NCBI GenBank assembly: GCA_036346395.1
Contig: CM070601.1
Coordinates: 6,021,383 to 6,085,382 of the forward strand
DNA length: 64,000 nt
Reading direction: 5' to 3'
DNA from: Hsuehochloa calcarea
Taxonomy: Eukaryota; Streptophyta; Magnoliopsida; Poales; Poaceae
Shown: positions 36,499 to 48,272 of the stretch, one piece after another
Layout of the letters: each line of letters starts with the position of its first letter
How positions within the stretch are numbered: the first letter of the stretch is position 1
Program-made: the position numbers and the translations under genes
The notes under the pieces: model-generated
Told to the model about the DNA's origin: nothing
Database searches by the model: none
What the model saw: the letters and a program-made list of their open reading frames with translations, nothing else

Positions 36499-37180
36499 CC
36501 AATCGACAGTGCTAAAATTCAGTATTCGGTGATAGTGATTGTCATGTAAATACCAAGAAACCACTCCCCTTACTGATTCAAACCCACTGTGGTAGTTGCT
36601 ATGTATTGAAATGTGACTGTTTGTGGCGCTTGTTCTAAAAACGTCCAATTATGTTTGGCATAATTTTGTTTCAGGCTAATCAAACTTGTAAGCTAGAAAT
36701 CACCAGTCTTTGCGATATATTTTCACCGGGTTCTAAACTGTAAGATGGAGCACCAGAGTACAAAAAAATTGCAAGATCTTGTATGTTCCCCGGGTGTTGT
36801 TAATGATACCTTGTTTCAGTATTCCACACTGAACAAATCTGTGCAAGTTGTCATATCTTATGACTATGAAAAGACCAGTTTAAATGAGAAGAAATGCAAC
36901 GAACAATGGTACAGTGAAAACACGGATTCTGAGCATCAGAAACACCGTTCTTAAATCTGTTGCACTAAGAACAGAAATGCTAAATCCTTCTATGAAACAT
37001 TAGATTGTTCATCCTAAACAATATAATGAAAGGAATACACCTCTTTGACGCCCCTGCTAAACTCTCAAAAACTGATATTTTTTTTGGAAAATAATCACAT
37101 GCCTACCCTAATTCTTTCTGAAGCTCCCAGGTTGCTTCCTGAGCTGAAATGCAAACCACCAGCATCAACGCACTCACCCT
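36499..37180. other. convergent 3' intergenic region
   Basis: This is the tail-to-tail space between the plus-strand bHLH gene and the minus-strand methyltransferase gene. It should hold both 3' UTRs. No further feature is supported. Confidence 0.5.
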
Positions 37181-39721
37181 TTATTCCTCTGAACCCTTGT
37201 CTTCTGAAGAACTTCCCTTGTCTTCTGAACTCTTGTCGCCGGCGGTCCAGTACCGCTTGACGGCGTAGAGCACCTTCTCTGGGATGTGCGGGCTGTCCTC
37301 GTGGTTTGCCATCATCATCTTCCACCGCATCCCGCTCGCCATGCTCTGCACCTTCAGTAAGACGTCGACATCGTCCCGGAGGATCACCGTGCCCTCGGGG
37401 CGCAGGATCCGGTCCATCTCAAGTAGGATGTCCTCCATCTTGCACCTGCTCCACATTGATGCGGCCATCAACTTGTCAGGCAGAAACGTCACAATTCACA
37501 GCATTTAGCAGAGCAGTAGTAGCATCTAATCAAGAGCTAGTGATGAACACTTTTTCTGTGACTCACTTATCCTTGTAGAGGCTGAATACACCATTGGCAT
37601 GTATGAGGTCATAGGTTCTTGGGTAAGTGGAGAATGCTTCACACCTGGAAAAGAAGAAGAAATCAAGATACAAAAATGACAATCTTTGCTTAAAACTTCA
37701 GATCATGGAAGGTAAGAGATGCAACTACATAAGGAACTCTATTAAGATTCACACCTGAAGAGATAAATAAACCTTCTTTCAAAAAAGAAAACAAGAAACA
37801 GAGTTGCGTATCTTTGCTTCATACTTCAGAGTTCAGATCAAGGAAGGCAAGAGATGCCACTGAACTTACCAGTCATGGTAGATGCCGATGAGGCCCCTCT
37901 CGTAGATGGCGCCGAGGGTGGACAGCTCAGCGGCCGTCGGCACGACGTTCATGACCCACGACTTGGGGGAGAAGATGGCCGCGGCGAAGCCGCCCACGCC
38001 GGCGTTCATGTCCATGATGTTCCGGTACCGATTGGTGTCGAGCTTGTAGTTGATCTTCTTGTAGGCCTTGACATGCTTCTCCCACTGCCTGTTCTCCTCC
38101 TCGTAGGACTCGGCGGTGAAGCCCGGGACGGCGCTGGAGGATATCCGTGGCGGGACGGCCTTCAGCCGCGCCGGGAACGGCTGCAGCTGGCCTCCGTCGG
38201 CGCCGGGGGACGGCGTGATGCACGTCTCCATGTTCTTGTACCTGCCACGAACATTTTGGATAAATTGCCCAATCGAAAAATCAATGGTCAAGACTGATCG
38301 TCAAATGACATCTGACCATTCACTTTTAAATCGACAGCTACAGGGGAGGGGGTATAAATGGCATTTTTTTTACCAGACGTCGTCCGGATTGGCCGAGTCG
38401 CACGTCCGGACCGCCGGCGGCCTGGCCGGGCACGCCGCCGCGTTGGCCCGCTTCCGCCAGACGCCGATCTCGTGGATCTCGGTGACCTTCTCCCAGCAGA
38501 GCATCTGCGCGTACTCCTCGATCCTCTTCTGCTCGCCGGCGAGGTCCGCCTCCGTGCGCTCCCACGCCTTGTGGTTCACCTTCCAGTTGATAGGCGGGCC
38601 GGAGAGCACCCAGTACCCGCCCGGCCGGAGAACCCGGTCGATTTCCATCATGTACATCCCGCCTGCAACTCACGCGTGCATCAAAATTCGCGCTCGCGAT
38701 CGGTTCATGTCGTGGGTGCATCGGAAGTCGTATCGTCGCCGGCGGCGAGTGGGTGGGTTGAGTGGCTCACCGTTGCCGGACCAGGGGATGAGGCAGCGGG
38801 AGCAGTGCGCCATGTCGAAGGAGCGCGGCGGGAAGGGGAGCTTGACGGAACCGAGGACGCCTATGAAGGCCGGCACGCCGCGCTCCAGCGCGAACTGCAC
38901 CTGCGCCTCGTGGGAGTCGCGCGGCGCGAAGGACATGGCGATCACGCCCCGGGAGTCCAGGTACGCGCCGAGGCTCGCCACCTGCATGCAGGGACGCCGA
39001 GGCGATCAAGATCGATTTGTGAGTGTGACTGTGGATGTTGGAGGCGTGTGGGGGCTTACGCCGCAGCCGGTGTCCAGGACGGTGCGGACGGAGCCGTTGG
39101 CGAAGGGGACGACGGAGGCGAGCTGATCGATGTACTTGTCGGCGCCGTGGGGGAACTGGGTGCCGCCGCCGGGGAAGCGGAAGACGGCGCCCTCGTACTG
39201 GACCCAGTTCTGGACGGCCTTCTCGACGGTGAGGCTCTTGTACGGCGCGTTGGCGAAGGGCACGTAGTCGCGGCTCTTCGGCCACGGGAACGGCGTCACG
39301 TACCCCGGCGGCGCCGGGACCAGGCACCGCAGCCGCTCGCCATCCGGCGGGCAGTGCCGCTCCCGGTACACCATGTTCTTGCGCGGGAACTTCATGGCGC
39401 GCTCCTGGTCGTGGCACGGCGTGTGATCGGCCAGCGCCGCCAAGCACGGCTCGAACTCCGGCGCCGGCGCAGCCTCACCACCACCGGACGCGTTGGCGGC
39501 GCCGGCGTGGTGCGTCTCGAAGCTGAGCCCGCGGCGGCGGCGGAGGAGACGTCCGCGCAGGCCGTCTGCCGGGTCACCGCCACCGCGATGGTGTCGCCCT
39601 TGCCGTAGCCGCTGCGCTGCCACGCGCCGAGCACGTAGAAGCAGCAGCACAACCCGACGGCGACCACCATGCTCAGCGGGCTCCGCGTCTTGTACTCCCC
39701 CGAGTTGCCCTTGATCGCCAT
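37181..39721 (-). pseudogene. putative methyltransferase (DUF248/PMT family), six exons, exon 1 frameshift
   Basis: Exons are 39721-39060, 38981-38771, 38662-38374, 38241-37870, 37644-37567 and 37445-37181, all with GT-AG introns in phase. The family is a Golgi type II membrane protein: a hydrophobic anchor lies at about residues 15-32 (SMVVAVGLCCCFYVLGAW). The SAM-binding core has VLDTGCGVASLGAYL, MSFAPRDSHEAQ and FDMAHCSRCLIPW, and the second half has IMDMNAGVGGFAAA and DLIHANGVFS. Members are linked to pectin methylation. Exon 1 is 662 nt where 663 is needed: a CCC run at 39528-39530 is CCCC in the sister copy. As read, the product is cut after about 65 residues. The C-terminus carries an unusual acidic SSEDKG repeat tail. 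It could be a real pseudogene or a one-base sequence error in an otherwise intact 625-codon gene. Confidence 0.85.
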
Positions 39722-40342
39722 GGCTCGCTTCCGTCTGGATCAAACCTATATATACACATCAAGAACAATCAATCAATGGAACAAGAGATCAAACACACAA
39801 TGTATAATTGTTAATAACAGAATGTTAATGCACAAGTGATCGATCAAGCAATCGCAGTGGTAACACGAACCTTAATTACGATAATAAACTAGAACAGTGT
39901 TCTTGCATCTGATTGACCTTGATTTGAGGAAGATGTGAAGGAAGAGGGGAAGGGATGTTAGATGTGGTTAGTGTTGAAAATGCACAACAAGAAGGAGGAA
40001 GAACCGGATCTTGGGAGAGCGGGTGTGAGAGAGAAGAGGGCCTAAGAAACGGGAGTTAGCTAGAGCCGGAACATGCAAGTGCAATTGAAAGAAAACTAAA
40101 CAGAAAATTAGAAAAAGATCCTGTTTTGATAGCCTGTTCCTGATGCAATTTCCTACCTACGGAAAATAATCCTAAGAGACCATGTCTCAATGCATATAAC
40201 TTTTTTTTATTTAATCTATTTTTTAAAAATATTTTAAAGATAACATCTCCTTAACTTTATTTTCAATTCTGATCTCTTTATCCACGACACATCGCATGGC
40301 GTGACAAAAGCACTTTATCGGTCATGAACCTTGGTGTAGCAA
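39722..40342 (-). promoter_or_regulatory. duplicated upstream region of the methyltransferase gene
   Basis: This is the 5' flank of the downstream gene copy and has its twin at 42122-42750. It holds a donor-like AAG/GTTCGT near 39870 and an acceptor-like TATATATAG at about 39747 that could bound a small 5' UTR intron, and a GA-rich leader-like stretch at 40008-40040. The outer end (from about 40190) is the left arm of a foldback element. Confidence 0.5.
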
Positions 40343-42121
40343 CACGACGTTCATGACCCACGACTTGGGGAGAAGATGGCCGCGGCGAAGCCGCCCACGC
40401 CGGCGTTCATGTCCATGATGTTCCGGTACCGATTGGTGTCGAGCTTGTAGTTGATCTTCTTGTAGGCCTTGACATGCTTCTCCCACTGCCTGTTCTCCTC
40501 CTCGTAGGACTCGGCGGTGAAGCCCGGGACGGCGCTGGAGGATATCCGTGGCGGGACGGCCTTCAGCCGCGCCGGGAACGGCTGCAGCTGGCCTCCGTCG
40601 GCGCCGGGGACGGCGTGATGCACGTCTCCATGTTCTTGTACCTGCCACGAACATTTTGGATAAATTGCCCAATCGAAAAATCAATGGTCAAGACTGATCG
40701 TCAAATGACATCTGACCATTCACTTTTAAATCGACAGCTACAGGGGAGGGGGTATAAATGGCATTTTTTTTACCAGACGTCGTCCGGATTGGCCGAGTCG
40801 CACGTCCGGACCGCCGGCGGCCTGGCCGGGCACGCCGCCGCGTTGGCCCGCTTCCGCCAGACGCCGATCTCGTGGATCTCGGTGACCTTCTCCCAGCAGA
40901 GCATCTGCGCGTACTCCTCGATCCTCTTCTGCTCGCCGGCGAGGTCCGCCTCCGTGCGCTCCCACGCCTTGTGGTTCACCTTCCAGTTGATAGGCGGGCC
41001 GGAGAGCACCCAGTACCCGCCCGGCCGGAGAACCCGGTCGATTTCCATCATGTACATCCCGCCTGCAACTCACGCGTGCATCAAAATTCGCGCTCGCGAT
41101 CGGTTCATGGCGTGGGTGCATCGGAAGTCGTATCGTCGCCGGCGGCGAGTGGGTGGGTTGAGTGGCTCACCGTTGCCGGACCAGGGGATGAGGCAGCGGG
41201 AGCAGTGCGCCATGTCGAAGGAGCGCGGCGGGAAGGGAGCTTGACGGAACCGAGGACGCCTATGAAGGCCGGCACGCCGCGCTCCAGCGCGAACTGCACC
41301 TGCGCCTCGTGGGAGTCGCGCGGCGCGAAGGACATGGCGATCACGCCCCGGGAGTCCAGGTACGCGCCGAGGCTCGCCACCTGCATGCAGGGACGCCGAG
41401 GCGATCAAGATCGATTTGTGAGTGTGACTGTGGATGTTGGAGGCGTGTGGGGGCTTACGCCGCAGCCGGTGTCCAGGACGGTGCGGACGGAGCCGTTGGC
41501 GAAGGGGACGACGGAGGCGAGCTGATCGATGTACTTGTCGGCGCCGTGGGGGAACTGGGTGCCGCCGCCGGGGAAGCGGAAGACGGCGCCCTCGTACTGG
41601 ACCCAGTTCTGGACGGCCTTCTCGACGGTGAGGCTCTTGTACGGCGCGTTGGCGAAGGGCACGTAGTCGCGGCTCTTCGGCCACGGGAACGGCGTCACGT
41701 ACCCCGGCGGCGCCGGGACCAGGCACCGCAGCCGCTCGCCATCCGGCGGGCAGTGCCGCTCCCGGTACACCATGTTCTTGCGCGGGAACTTCATGGCGCG
41801 CTCCTGGTCGTGGCACGGCGTGTGATCGGCCAGCGCCGCCAAGCACGGCTCGAACTCCGGCGCCGGCGCAGCCTCACCACCACCGGACGCGTTGGCGGCG
41901 CCGGCGTGGTGCGTCTCGAAGCTGAGCCCCGCGGCGGCGGCGGAGGAGACGTCCGCGCAGGCCGTCTGCCGGGTCACCGCCACCGCGATGGTGTCGCCCT
42001 TGCCGTAGCCGCTGCGCTGCCACGCGCCGAGCACGTAGAAGCAGCAGCACAACCCGACGGCGACCACCATGCTCAGCGGGCTCCGCGTCTTGTACTCCCC
42101 CGAGTTGCCCTTGATCGCCAT
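40343..42121 (-). pseudogene. truncated duplicate of the PMT-family methyltransferase
   Basis: Exons 1-3 (42121-41459, 41380-41171, 41062-40774) and part of exon 4 (40641-40343) are present; the rest of exon 4 and exons 5-6 are missing because the duplication ends at 40343. Exon 1 is 663 nt and open throughout, including the membrane anchor. Exon 2 is one base short, at a GGG run at 41235-41237 where the sister has GGGG, which destroys the frame just before the FDMAHCSRC motif. Exon 4 lacks one G at 40606-40609 and another at 40367-40370. A transcript from this copy would run into the promoter and exon 1 of the next copy. It is best read as a pseudogene with an intact first exon. Confidence 0.88.
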
Positions 42122-42587
42122 GGCTCGCTTCCGTCTGGATCAAACCTATATATACACATCAAGAACAATCAATCAATGGAACAAGAAATCAAACACACAA
42201 TGTATAATTGTTAATAACAGAATGTTAATGCACAAGTGATCGATCAAGCAATCGCAGTGGTAACACGAACCTTAATTACGATAATAAACTAGAACAGTGT
42301 TCTTGCATCTGATTGACCTTGATTTGAGGAAGATGTGAAGGAAGAGGGGAAGGGATGTTAGATGTGGTTAGTGTTGAAAATGCACAACAAGAAGGAGGAA
42401 GAACCGGATCTTGGGAGAGCGGGTGTGAGAGAGAAGAGGGCCTAAGAAACGGGAGTTAGCTCAGAGAGGAGAGCCGGAACATGCAAGTGCAATTGAAAGA
42501 AAACTAAACAGAAAATTAGAAAAAGATCCTGTTTTGATAGCCTGTTCTTGATGCAATTTCCTACCTACGGAAAACAATCCCACGAGA

Positions 42588-42990
42588 CCATGTCTCAATG
42601 CATAGAACTTTTTTTATTTAATCTATTTTTAAAAAATATTTTAAAGATAACATCTCCTTAACTTTATTTTCAATTCTGATCTCTTTATCCACGACACATC
42701 GCATGGCGTGACAAAAGCACTTTATCAGGTCATGAACCTTGGTGTAGCAAACGAGTACTGTCACGTCACTCTTCTTCGAGCGACATAACTTAGCCAAAAA
42801 ACGAACGCGTGTTGGCTTAGAGGGCTATCGTGGTAGGTTTGATCACGCCATAATCGGTGGCGTGATAGCACAGTTTGGTCACATCATGGGTCACAGTGTG
42901 ACCAAAGGGGTTAGAAATGAAAATAAAGTTAGGAAAAGTTATCTTTAAAATATTTTTTAAAAATAGATTTAAAAAACCTCAAATGCATGT
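42588..42990. mobile_element. foldback element spanning the duplication endpoint
   Basis: The left arm around 42590-42690 (CAATGCAT, AATCTATTTTTAAAAAATAT, TTTAAAGATAACA, CTTTATTTTCAATTC) is repeated in inverse at 42903-43000 (GAAAATAAAGTTAGG, GTTATCTTTAAAATATTTTT, ATGCATGTGAGG). The arms are about 90-110 bp. The interior holds the end of duplication unit 2 at 42750. Only the left part of the element is present at the end of unit 1 (about 40190-40342). Confidence 0.75.
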
Positions 42991-43027
42991 GAGGTTGGAA
43001 GAGCATGCCATGTGATTTAAAGTGGTA

Positions 43028-43287
43028 CTCTATCTAGTTCACAAAAATAAGTCGATTTGAATTGCATTTAGTTAAATTTTAGAAACTTTGGCTATTGATA
43101 TCTTTTTAAATATTTAGATTAGATATATAGAAATTATATGCATACATTTCTCTCGAAAAATAGTTTCATAATATTATAATTTTATTAGGTTTTACAAATA
43201 TATTATAATAGTAATTAGTGATCAAAGTTTTATTCTGATGATCGTATCGATATCTAAAATAATTTATTTTTGTGAACGGGGATTATC
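43028..43287. mobile_element. decayed Stowaway-like MITE
   Basis: The left end has TAGTTCACAAAAATAAGTCG preceded by TA; the right end read inversely has CCCGTTCACAAAAATAAAT. The interior is AT-rich with no coding capacity. The outermost bases have decayed, so the right boundary is approximate. Confidence 0.65.
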
Positions 43288-44174
43288 TAACTTGGATTCC
43301 ATTAACTATCTCATGAATTATTTATGCCACGTGTCATGTTTTGAATTGGGTCCAAGCTCACATGTATTGAGAACTAGTCTCATAGGATTATTTTCCCCTA
43401 CTTATACAACTATTCTCCTGTCCCAACTCACAAATAAGTGTCGTTTTAACATTTAGCGGGTCTCCAAAACATAATGTTGACAATTTATTTCAATTGTACA
43501 TATATTTACGAAGCCCAATAAACCTATAGCATTACCGAAGTATTTTTTGAAAGAAATCTACTTGATCGTATTATTCCATTTGATGATCTAAATATTTATA
43601 AAGATGTTGCTAGTCAAAGCTAGAATCAATAATTTGGCTGTACCGACACTTATCTCGGATCGGGGGAAGTGTAATATTTTTTCGCTTTATGAATGTTTTT
43701 TGTCAAATATAAATTTTTGAATGGTGCATGCTATAAGTTGCCAAAGCCAAATGATTAGTAAAATGACCTCACAGGACACAACATTGGCATTGGAGTCGCC
43801 GGACGATGGAGATGCCACGCTCATCCACAGCAAAGACACGAACACGATGGGCTCTTAAGGGACACGATTAACAGCCTGGCTATCAAGTAATAACGACATT
43901 TTGAGCTCTTGATTGATTATGGATTAACATCTAAAATAAAAGATGAACAGGTACATTCAATTACCACTCGGCCACACCATTTATGTATACTAGCTGAGAG
44001 CTCGTGTTTTGCTACGGATATATATATATATATATATATAGGATAAATAAGCCTTAAATTCAAAAATTAAGCTTTTCTTGATATAAATTGTTCAAATGAA
44101 ATTCCCATTCTCGATATAGCCATTAGAAAAGACTTGACATACTCCTTTATCACTTTGGATATACTCATATCCTA
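43288..44174. other. intergenic DNA with a TA microsatellite
   Basis: No gene is supported. A run of about ten TA units lies at 44020-44040. Confidence 0.5.
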
Positions 44175-44505
44175 ATTATAAGATATTGCAATGAATGTGA
44201 CTAGACAATCATCCAAAACACTATCACCTAGCTTATTTCTTGACTTTGTTTTCACTATAACCAATGCGAGAAAAACCCTTTCAACACTAGCATACACCGT
44301 AAAAGTAATATCAATTTGAGAAGCAAGTAAACCATATCTCACTGTGCCTAAGCAAACCCATCTCTTGATTTAATCCACTCCTGATTCAAGCTCACCACAC
44401 TCTAGTGCTTTCTTGACATTCTCAAGCCTAGCATTTCAAGCATACCATGACGCTTGCAAGAAACCCCAACAATGTTCAACAAGATAGATACTTGATCAAA
44501 AAAGT
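44175..44505 (-). pseudogene. hAT-superfamily transposase relic (DUF4371/ZNF862-like)
   Basis: Read on the minus strand, 44500-44350 gives DQVSILLNIVGVSCKRH and, after a frameshift, ARLENVKKALECGELESG and LNQEMG. This is a pattern typical of DUF4371 plant transposase-like proteins. At 44305-44180 it gives ASVERVF, a decayed middle, then NKLGDSVLDDCLVTFI, which is the C-terminal hAT dimerisation domain. The several hundred residues that should separate the two blocks are missing. The relic is a decayed, internally deleted copy without activity. Identification rests on motif memory, not a search. Confidence 0.75.
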
Positions 44506-45011
44506 CTTACAATCGATTTCCTACCATTTCTTCCTTCCTAAGGACTGAAGCACCAGTGCCATTTTTTTAATTGCTCAGTCCAAGCACCATCTCCTCATTG
44601 CCTTTTTTTCTATCACTCACAGCCACTTGACTTTCTTTCTAGCCGACATGAAAAATTTGTAAGAAAGTCCTTACACATTTTAGCATATTTTGTAATACCT
44701 TCATATTTGCACTAAAAGGAGTATGTCTAAAAATTTGTACATACCAGAACCCTGAAAATGTATGAATACCACCTAGGTGGTCTTATATACAGCGAACAAA
44801 AAGGGAAGTGGAGGAATGGACCCTGGACTCATTAATACATAATACCCTGATACTACACATACATACTCTGCCCACAACCCACCAGCCCCAGCATGGTTGC
44901 AGCACAAATTTATTCAAATTACCTATTATTCTAAGATACTCTATTACGTTGTGAGATACGAAAAAATGCAAATAGGAGTAACTACTCCCGTGGAGTAGGA
45001 AAAGGCTTGCA

Positions 45012-45066
<55 letters not shown>

Positions 45067-45889
45067 ATCGACAGATACTATCTATTGCCAGTCAAAAATA
45101 TGTTGTTATTTGAGATCTGTGACAAACCTAACAACTCACATCGTGTCTCCACATGTATTGTCGTGCTCAGCGCCTCATCCTATAACACATCCTTGGCTCT
45201 GGCACGGCGCCTGGGCGAGCTCTGATACAGAGAAGGTGCAAGAAAAGATGAGTATGTTATCATTTGTTCTGCAGAAGACTCATTGAGTCGTTGCTATGAT
45301 TTGGGAGCGGTTCTATGAATGTTGCTTGGTACGACATCAATGCAAGTAGTTTCAGCAGAAGACATAACAAACTTAGCCGGTAAAAAACACATTACCCTAG
45401 CACGTCGCGCCGCCGTTGCCTGGCTTGGCTTGCGCCACACTGTCAACCCGTCAAGACACCTGGCTGAGCTTCATTGTTGTCCGCATCGCGCCTTCGACAC
45501 TGTACATGTTCGTCTTACGCACCCTTGGCTACGTCTCCACGCTGGGGAAATAAATAATAAAACTTTAATTATTTGTAATCGAATTTGATAAGATATTTTT
45601 CACACAAGAAAAATCAAGAAATTAGTGAAATTGCAATATGTTGGGTTTGCAACAAATTGCATAAAGAGTAAGCAATCGCTTGACCGGACCCGTTCCATTT
45701 AACACCGTCAAACAATTCTTTATATGCATAACACAAAGTATTGTTTTTAGAATATATACCCAAAGCAGATTAATAAACTCTTTTGAAGCAGATATAAAGC
45801 TAAAAAAAGTGAGAGCAACATCACTTGCATTACATGTAGAAGATCATTTAAATCAAATGCATCTGAATCCTTAGTTCAAGTCCAAGGTC
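44506..45889. other. intergenic DNA with a long TA microsatellite
   Basis: A run of about 26 TA units occupies 45013-45064 and produces spurious tyrosine-isoleucine frames. The 89-codon frame at 45319-45588 shows no recognisable domain. No gene is supported. Confidence 0.5.
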
Positions 45890-47036
45890 ACTATCGATGG
45901 TTTAGTATAGGTCTTATGAATGAATACCGCGGGCTCTCTTGAAGCGAAACCACACGGAAAAGGACACACGAGTTTTATACAAGTTCAGACATTCTCCTGA
46001 TAGAATAATAACTCTACTCCTATATTTGTTGTATTGATTGTGCTTACAACAATGAGTCACTAAAGCTAGGGCTTAATCTTGTTGTCTCCCGCTTCTCGTT
46101 TCTCCCTCTCACATCTGTCCACCAACTTTACTCCTTATATAACGCATGAAGGAGTGACAGTTGTCTACGTTAAGAGACACCTTGTCGTTTGATGCAATGC
46201 ATACTTTTAAGGGTAGTTACTGACGAAAACACATCCCCCATATCGCCTTGTGGTTATGTTAGAGACAGAGGTTTAATACGTGCATTTATATCAGGAATAA
46301 CGACACATATTAATTACTGCGTGTATTAAACACATCGTACAAATGTCCCTAATCGATTGAGCCTGCATGTCAGTAGGCTTTATCAACCATAGGTTGGTCG
46401 TAGATGACCTGATCGTAGTAAGACTTACGACTATGAGATAATCGTAGACTTACGATTAATAGGTGGTTGTAGATTATTAGATCCTCGTCATCTAACCCTT
46501 AACTTCAAGTGAAAGTAACTTACATGGAAAAGAGGTCGTAGGACAGTGATCGAAAGCAATGTCTTTCCGACTGGTATTTTGTTTGACCAGAAATTAACTT
46601 AGTTAAATAGATAATTTTACTTGAGTTGTAAAAAATAAAATTCCTTTTCATGAATAGACATAAAAAAAGAATACCAACCGTCTAAGATAATCTCATTATG
46701 GAGAACAATTTTCAAAGAGATAGTGATGCTCTCACTTTCAACAATTCATTAGAAACAGTTTCCAATAAAATTTTATCCGTTGGACTTCCATTATTATCCA
46801 TTGAATTCTATTGCTGATGGCTATAAATTACCATCGAAAGTGCGGAACTAAGAAAAACCCACTCTCAATCTTTCTATCTTTTCACTTTTGGTTCTTTCAA
46901 AAATTATATCCCTAAACTCCTCAAGTTTGAATAGATTTTTTCAGAAGAAATAGTCGGACATAAGTTTGAATGGGAAGAATCAAGGATAAAGAAGTCAACC
47001 ATATTTGATGTTGTTACAATAACTTCTTGAAACTTT

Positions 47037-48272
47037 TTGTTGAAGTGGAAAATGACATATGATGAATTGCGATCTTTAAAAGTGAAAGGTGAGATTTCTA
47101 CTTTCAAAGCTTTTTATGAGTGCAAACTCAGATCGCCTTGGTATTTTTCCACTATGTGCAAGATCATGGAAAGAAAATTCATGGAACATGACTTCAAGAT
47201 GGTCGAAAAGTCAATTTATTCTATGGATTAAAGTCCTCAGGAATTTGGCAAAAAAGATCCCGATGACGATGGAGATCAGCTTCGACCACTTTGAAGAAGA
47301 AATCTGAAGAACTGGTCGAAAAAACTAGCCAGTTAGAAGAAAGGCCATAGAAGAAATGTAACTAGAATTTTTTTCTACTTTTGTAACGTGTAATATGTAT
47401 CCTTTGGACTTTATGAAATAAAGGTTTGTTTCCTTGGTTTTGATCATATTTTTTAAAATTAATTCCTTATCTTGTTAGTAAGAATAAGGGTCTAATCGAT
47501 ACTAGTGGGCCAAAGACCACGTTCAGATAGAGGAGACTTTGACTAGGTGATATTCCCATTTTCTGACCAGTGTAAGGAAGATCAAAAGGTATGAGAATAA
47601 ATATAAAGAAAAAGATAGCTTTCGAGTACTTGTTTAGCACTTGTATCACTTCTTCCCTTGTTGATTCAAAAGTGATAGAAAGATCATAACCGATTTACTC
47701 GACCATGAAAAGGTCATTTTGCAAAGGTTATCGATCGAAAAAGAAGCATTAGAAAGATATCATTTCTCATGATCATGAGATAAAAAAACTTGACTCTCGC
47801 TTAGTAGGTAAGAATTCTTTACCTACGATGAGTTTTATTTACTAATATTTTAGAAGTGTTTTTCTAACTGGTCGTGCTCTATCTTCAAAGCAAGCAGTTG
47901 AAATAAAATAACTTCAGGAAGCTTCGACCCATCGTCAGGAGGAAATGAAGGCCACGAAGATCAGTCTTCAGGACAACATTTCTCTTCTAAACAATGTGCT
48001 CGGTGGACTAGGAGCTGAGAAGGTCACTCCTCTTGAAGACACCATGGTTGGTCATACGAGCACAATTGGAACAACAGATCGGGACACTACATGAGTTGAT
48101 AACTACCTTGAAGACCAATCAAAACGATTCAATAAGACAAGCGGTCAAAGACGTAGTAAGTTATGCTATTGCAAAACTTAAGGCTCATGATCTGAGTCTT
48201 AACCTTCAACCAGTCGAAACTGACTTCGACTACCCTGAAGCAGAGGCAGCACAACTGATCGAAGAAGTGTAG
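47037..48272 (+). pseudogene. antisense reading-frame relics of the gypsy element
   Basis: Two plus-strand pieces look coding: 47037-47231 (64 codons) and 48033-48272 (79 codons, with a coil-like EQQIGTLHELITTLK segment and LNLQPVETDFDYPEAEAAQL). Between and after them, frames are broken by stops. The second piece resembles the C-terminal part of proteins encoded by rice gypsy elements and annotated as putative gypsy-type transposon proteins. No function is known. Confidence 0.5.

Larger units (their letters stand above)
37941..42750. repeat. head-to-tail tandem duplication, two units of about 2.4 kb
   Basis: Unit 1 (37941-40342, 2402 bp) and unit 2 (40343-42750, 2408 bp) both begin CACGACGTTCATGACC and end GGTGTAGCAA. 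Most of the length is identical base for base. Differences include single-base changes in G or C runs, a T/G change at 38709/41109 and an 8-bp insertion near 42467 in unit 2, plus more frequent substitutions in the last 200 bp. Each unit contains exons 1-3, most of exon 4, and about 620 bp upstream of the start codon of the methyltransferase gene. Confidence 0.97.

Noticed and set aside
39738..39756. TATATATA as TATA box of the methyltransferase gene
   Set aside because: It is only about 25-30 bp from the ATG, too close for a normal leader; it fits better as the end of a 5' UTR intron.
37854..42214. Long plus-strand frames (up to 416 codons) opposite the methyltransferase copies
   Set aside because: They run antisense through GC-rich exons whose minus-strand frame has conserved SAM-binding motifs and splice sites; their composition (Arg/Gly/Ala/Val-rich) is that of an antisense shadow.
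45319..45588. 89-codon plus frame
   Set aside because: No domain, promoter or relatives recognised; likely chance.
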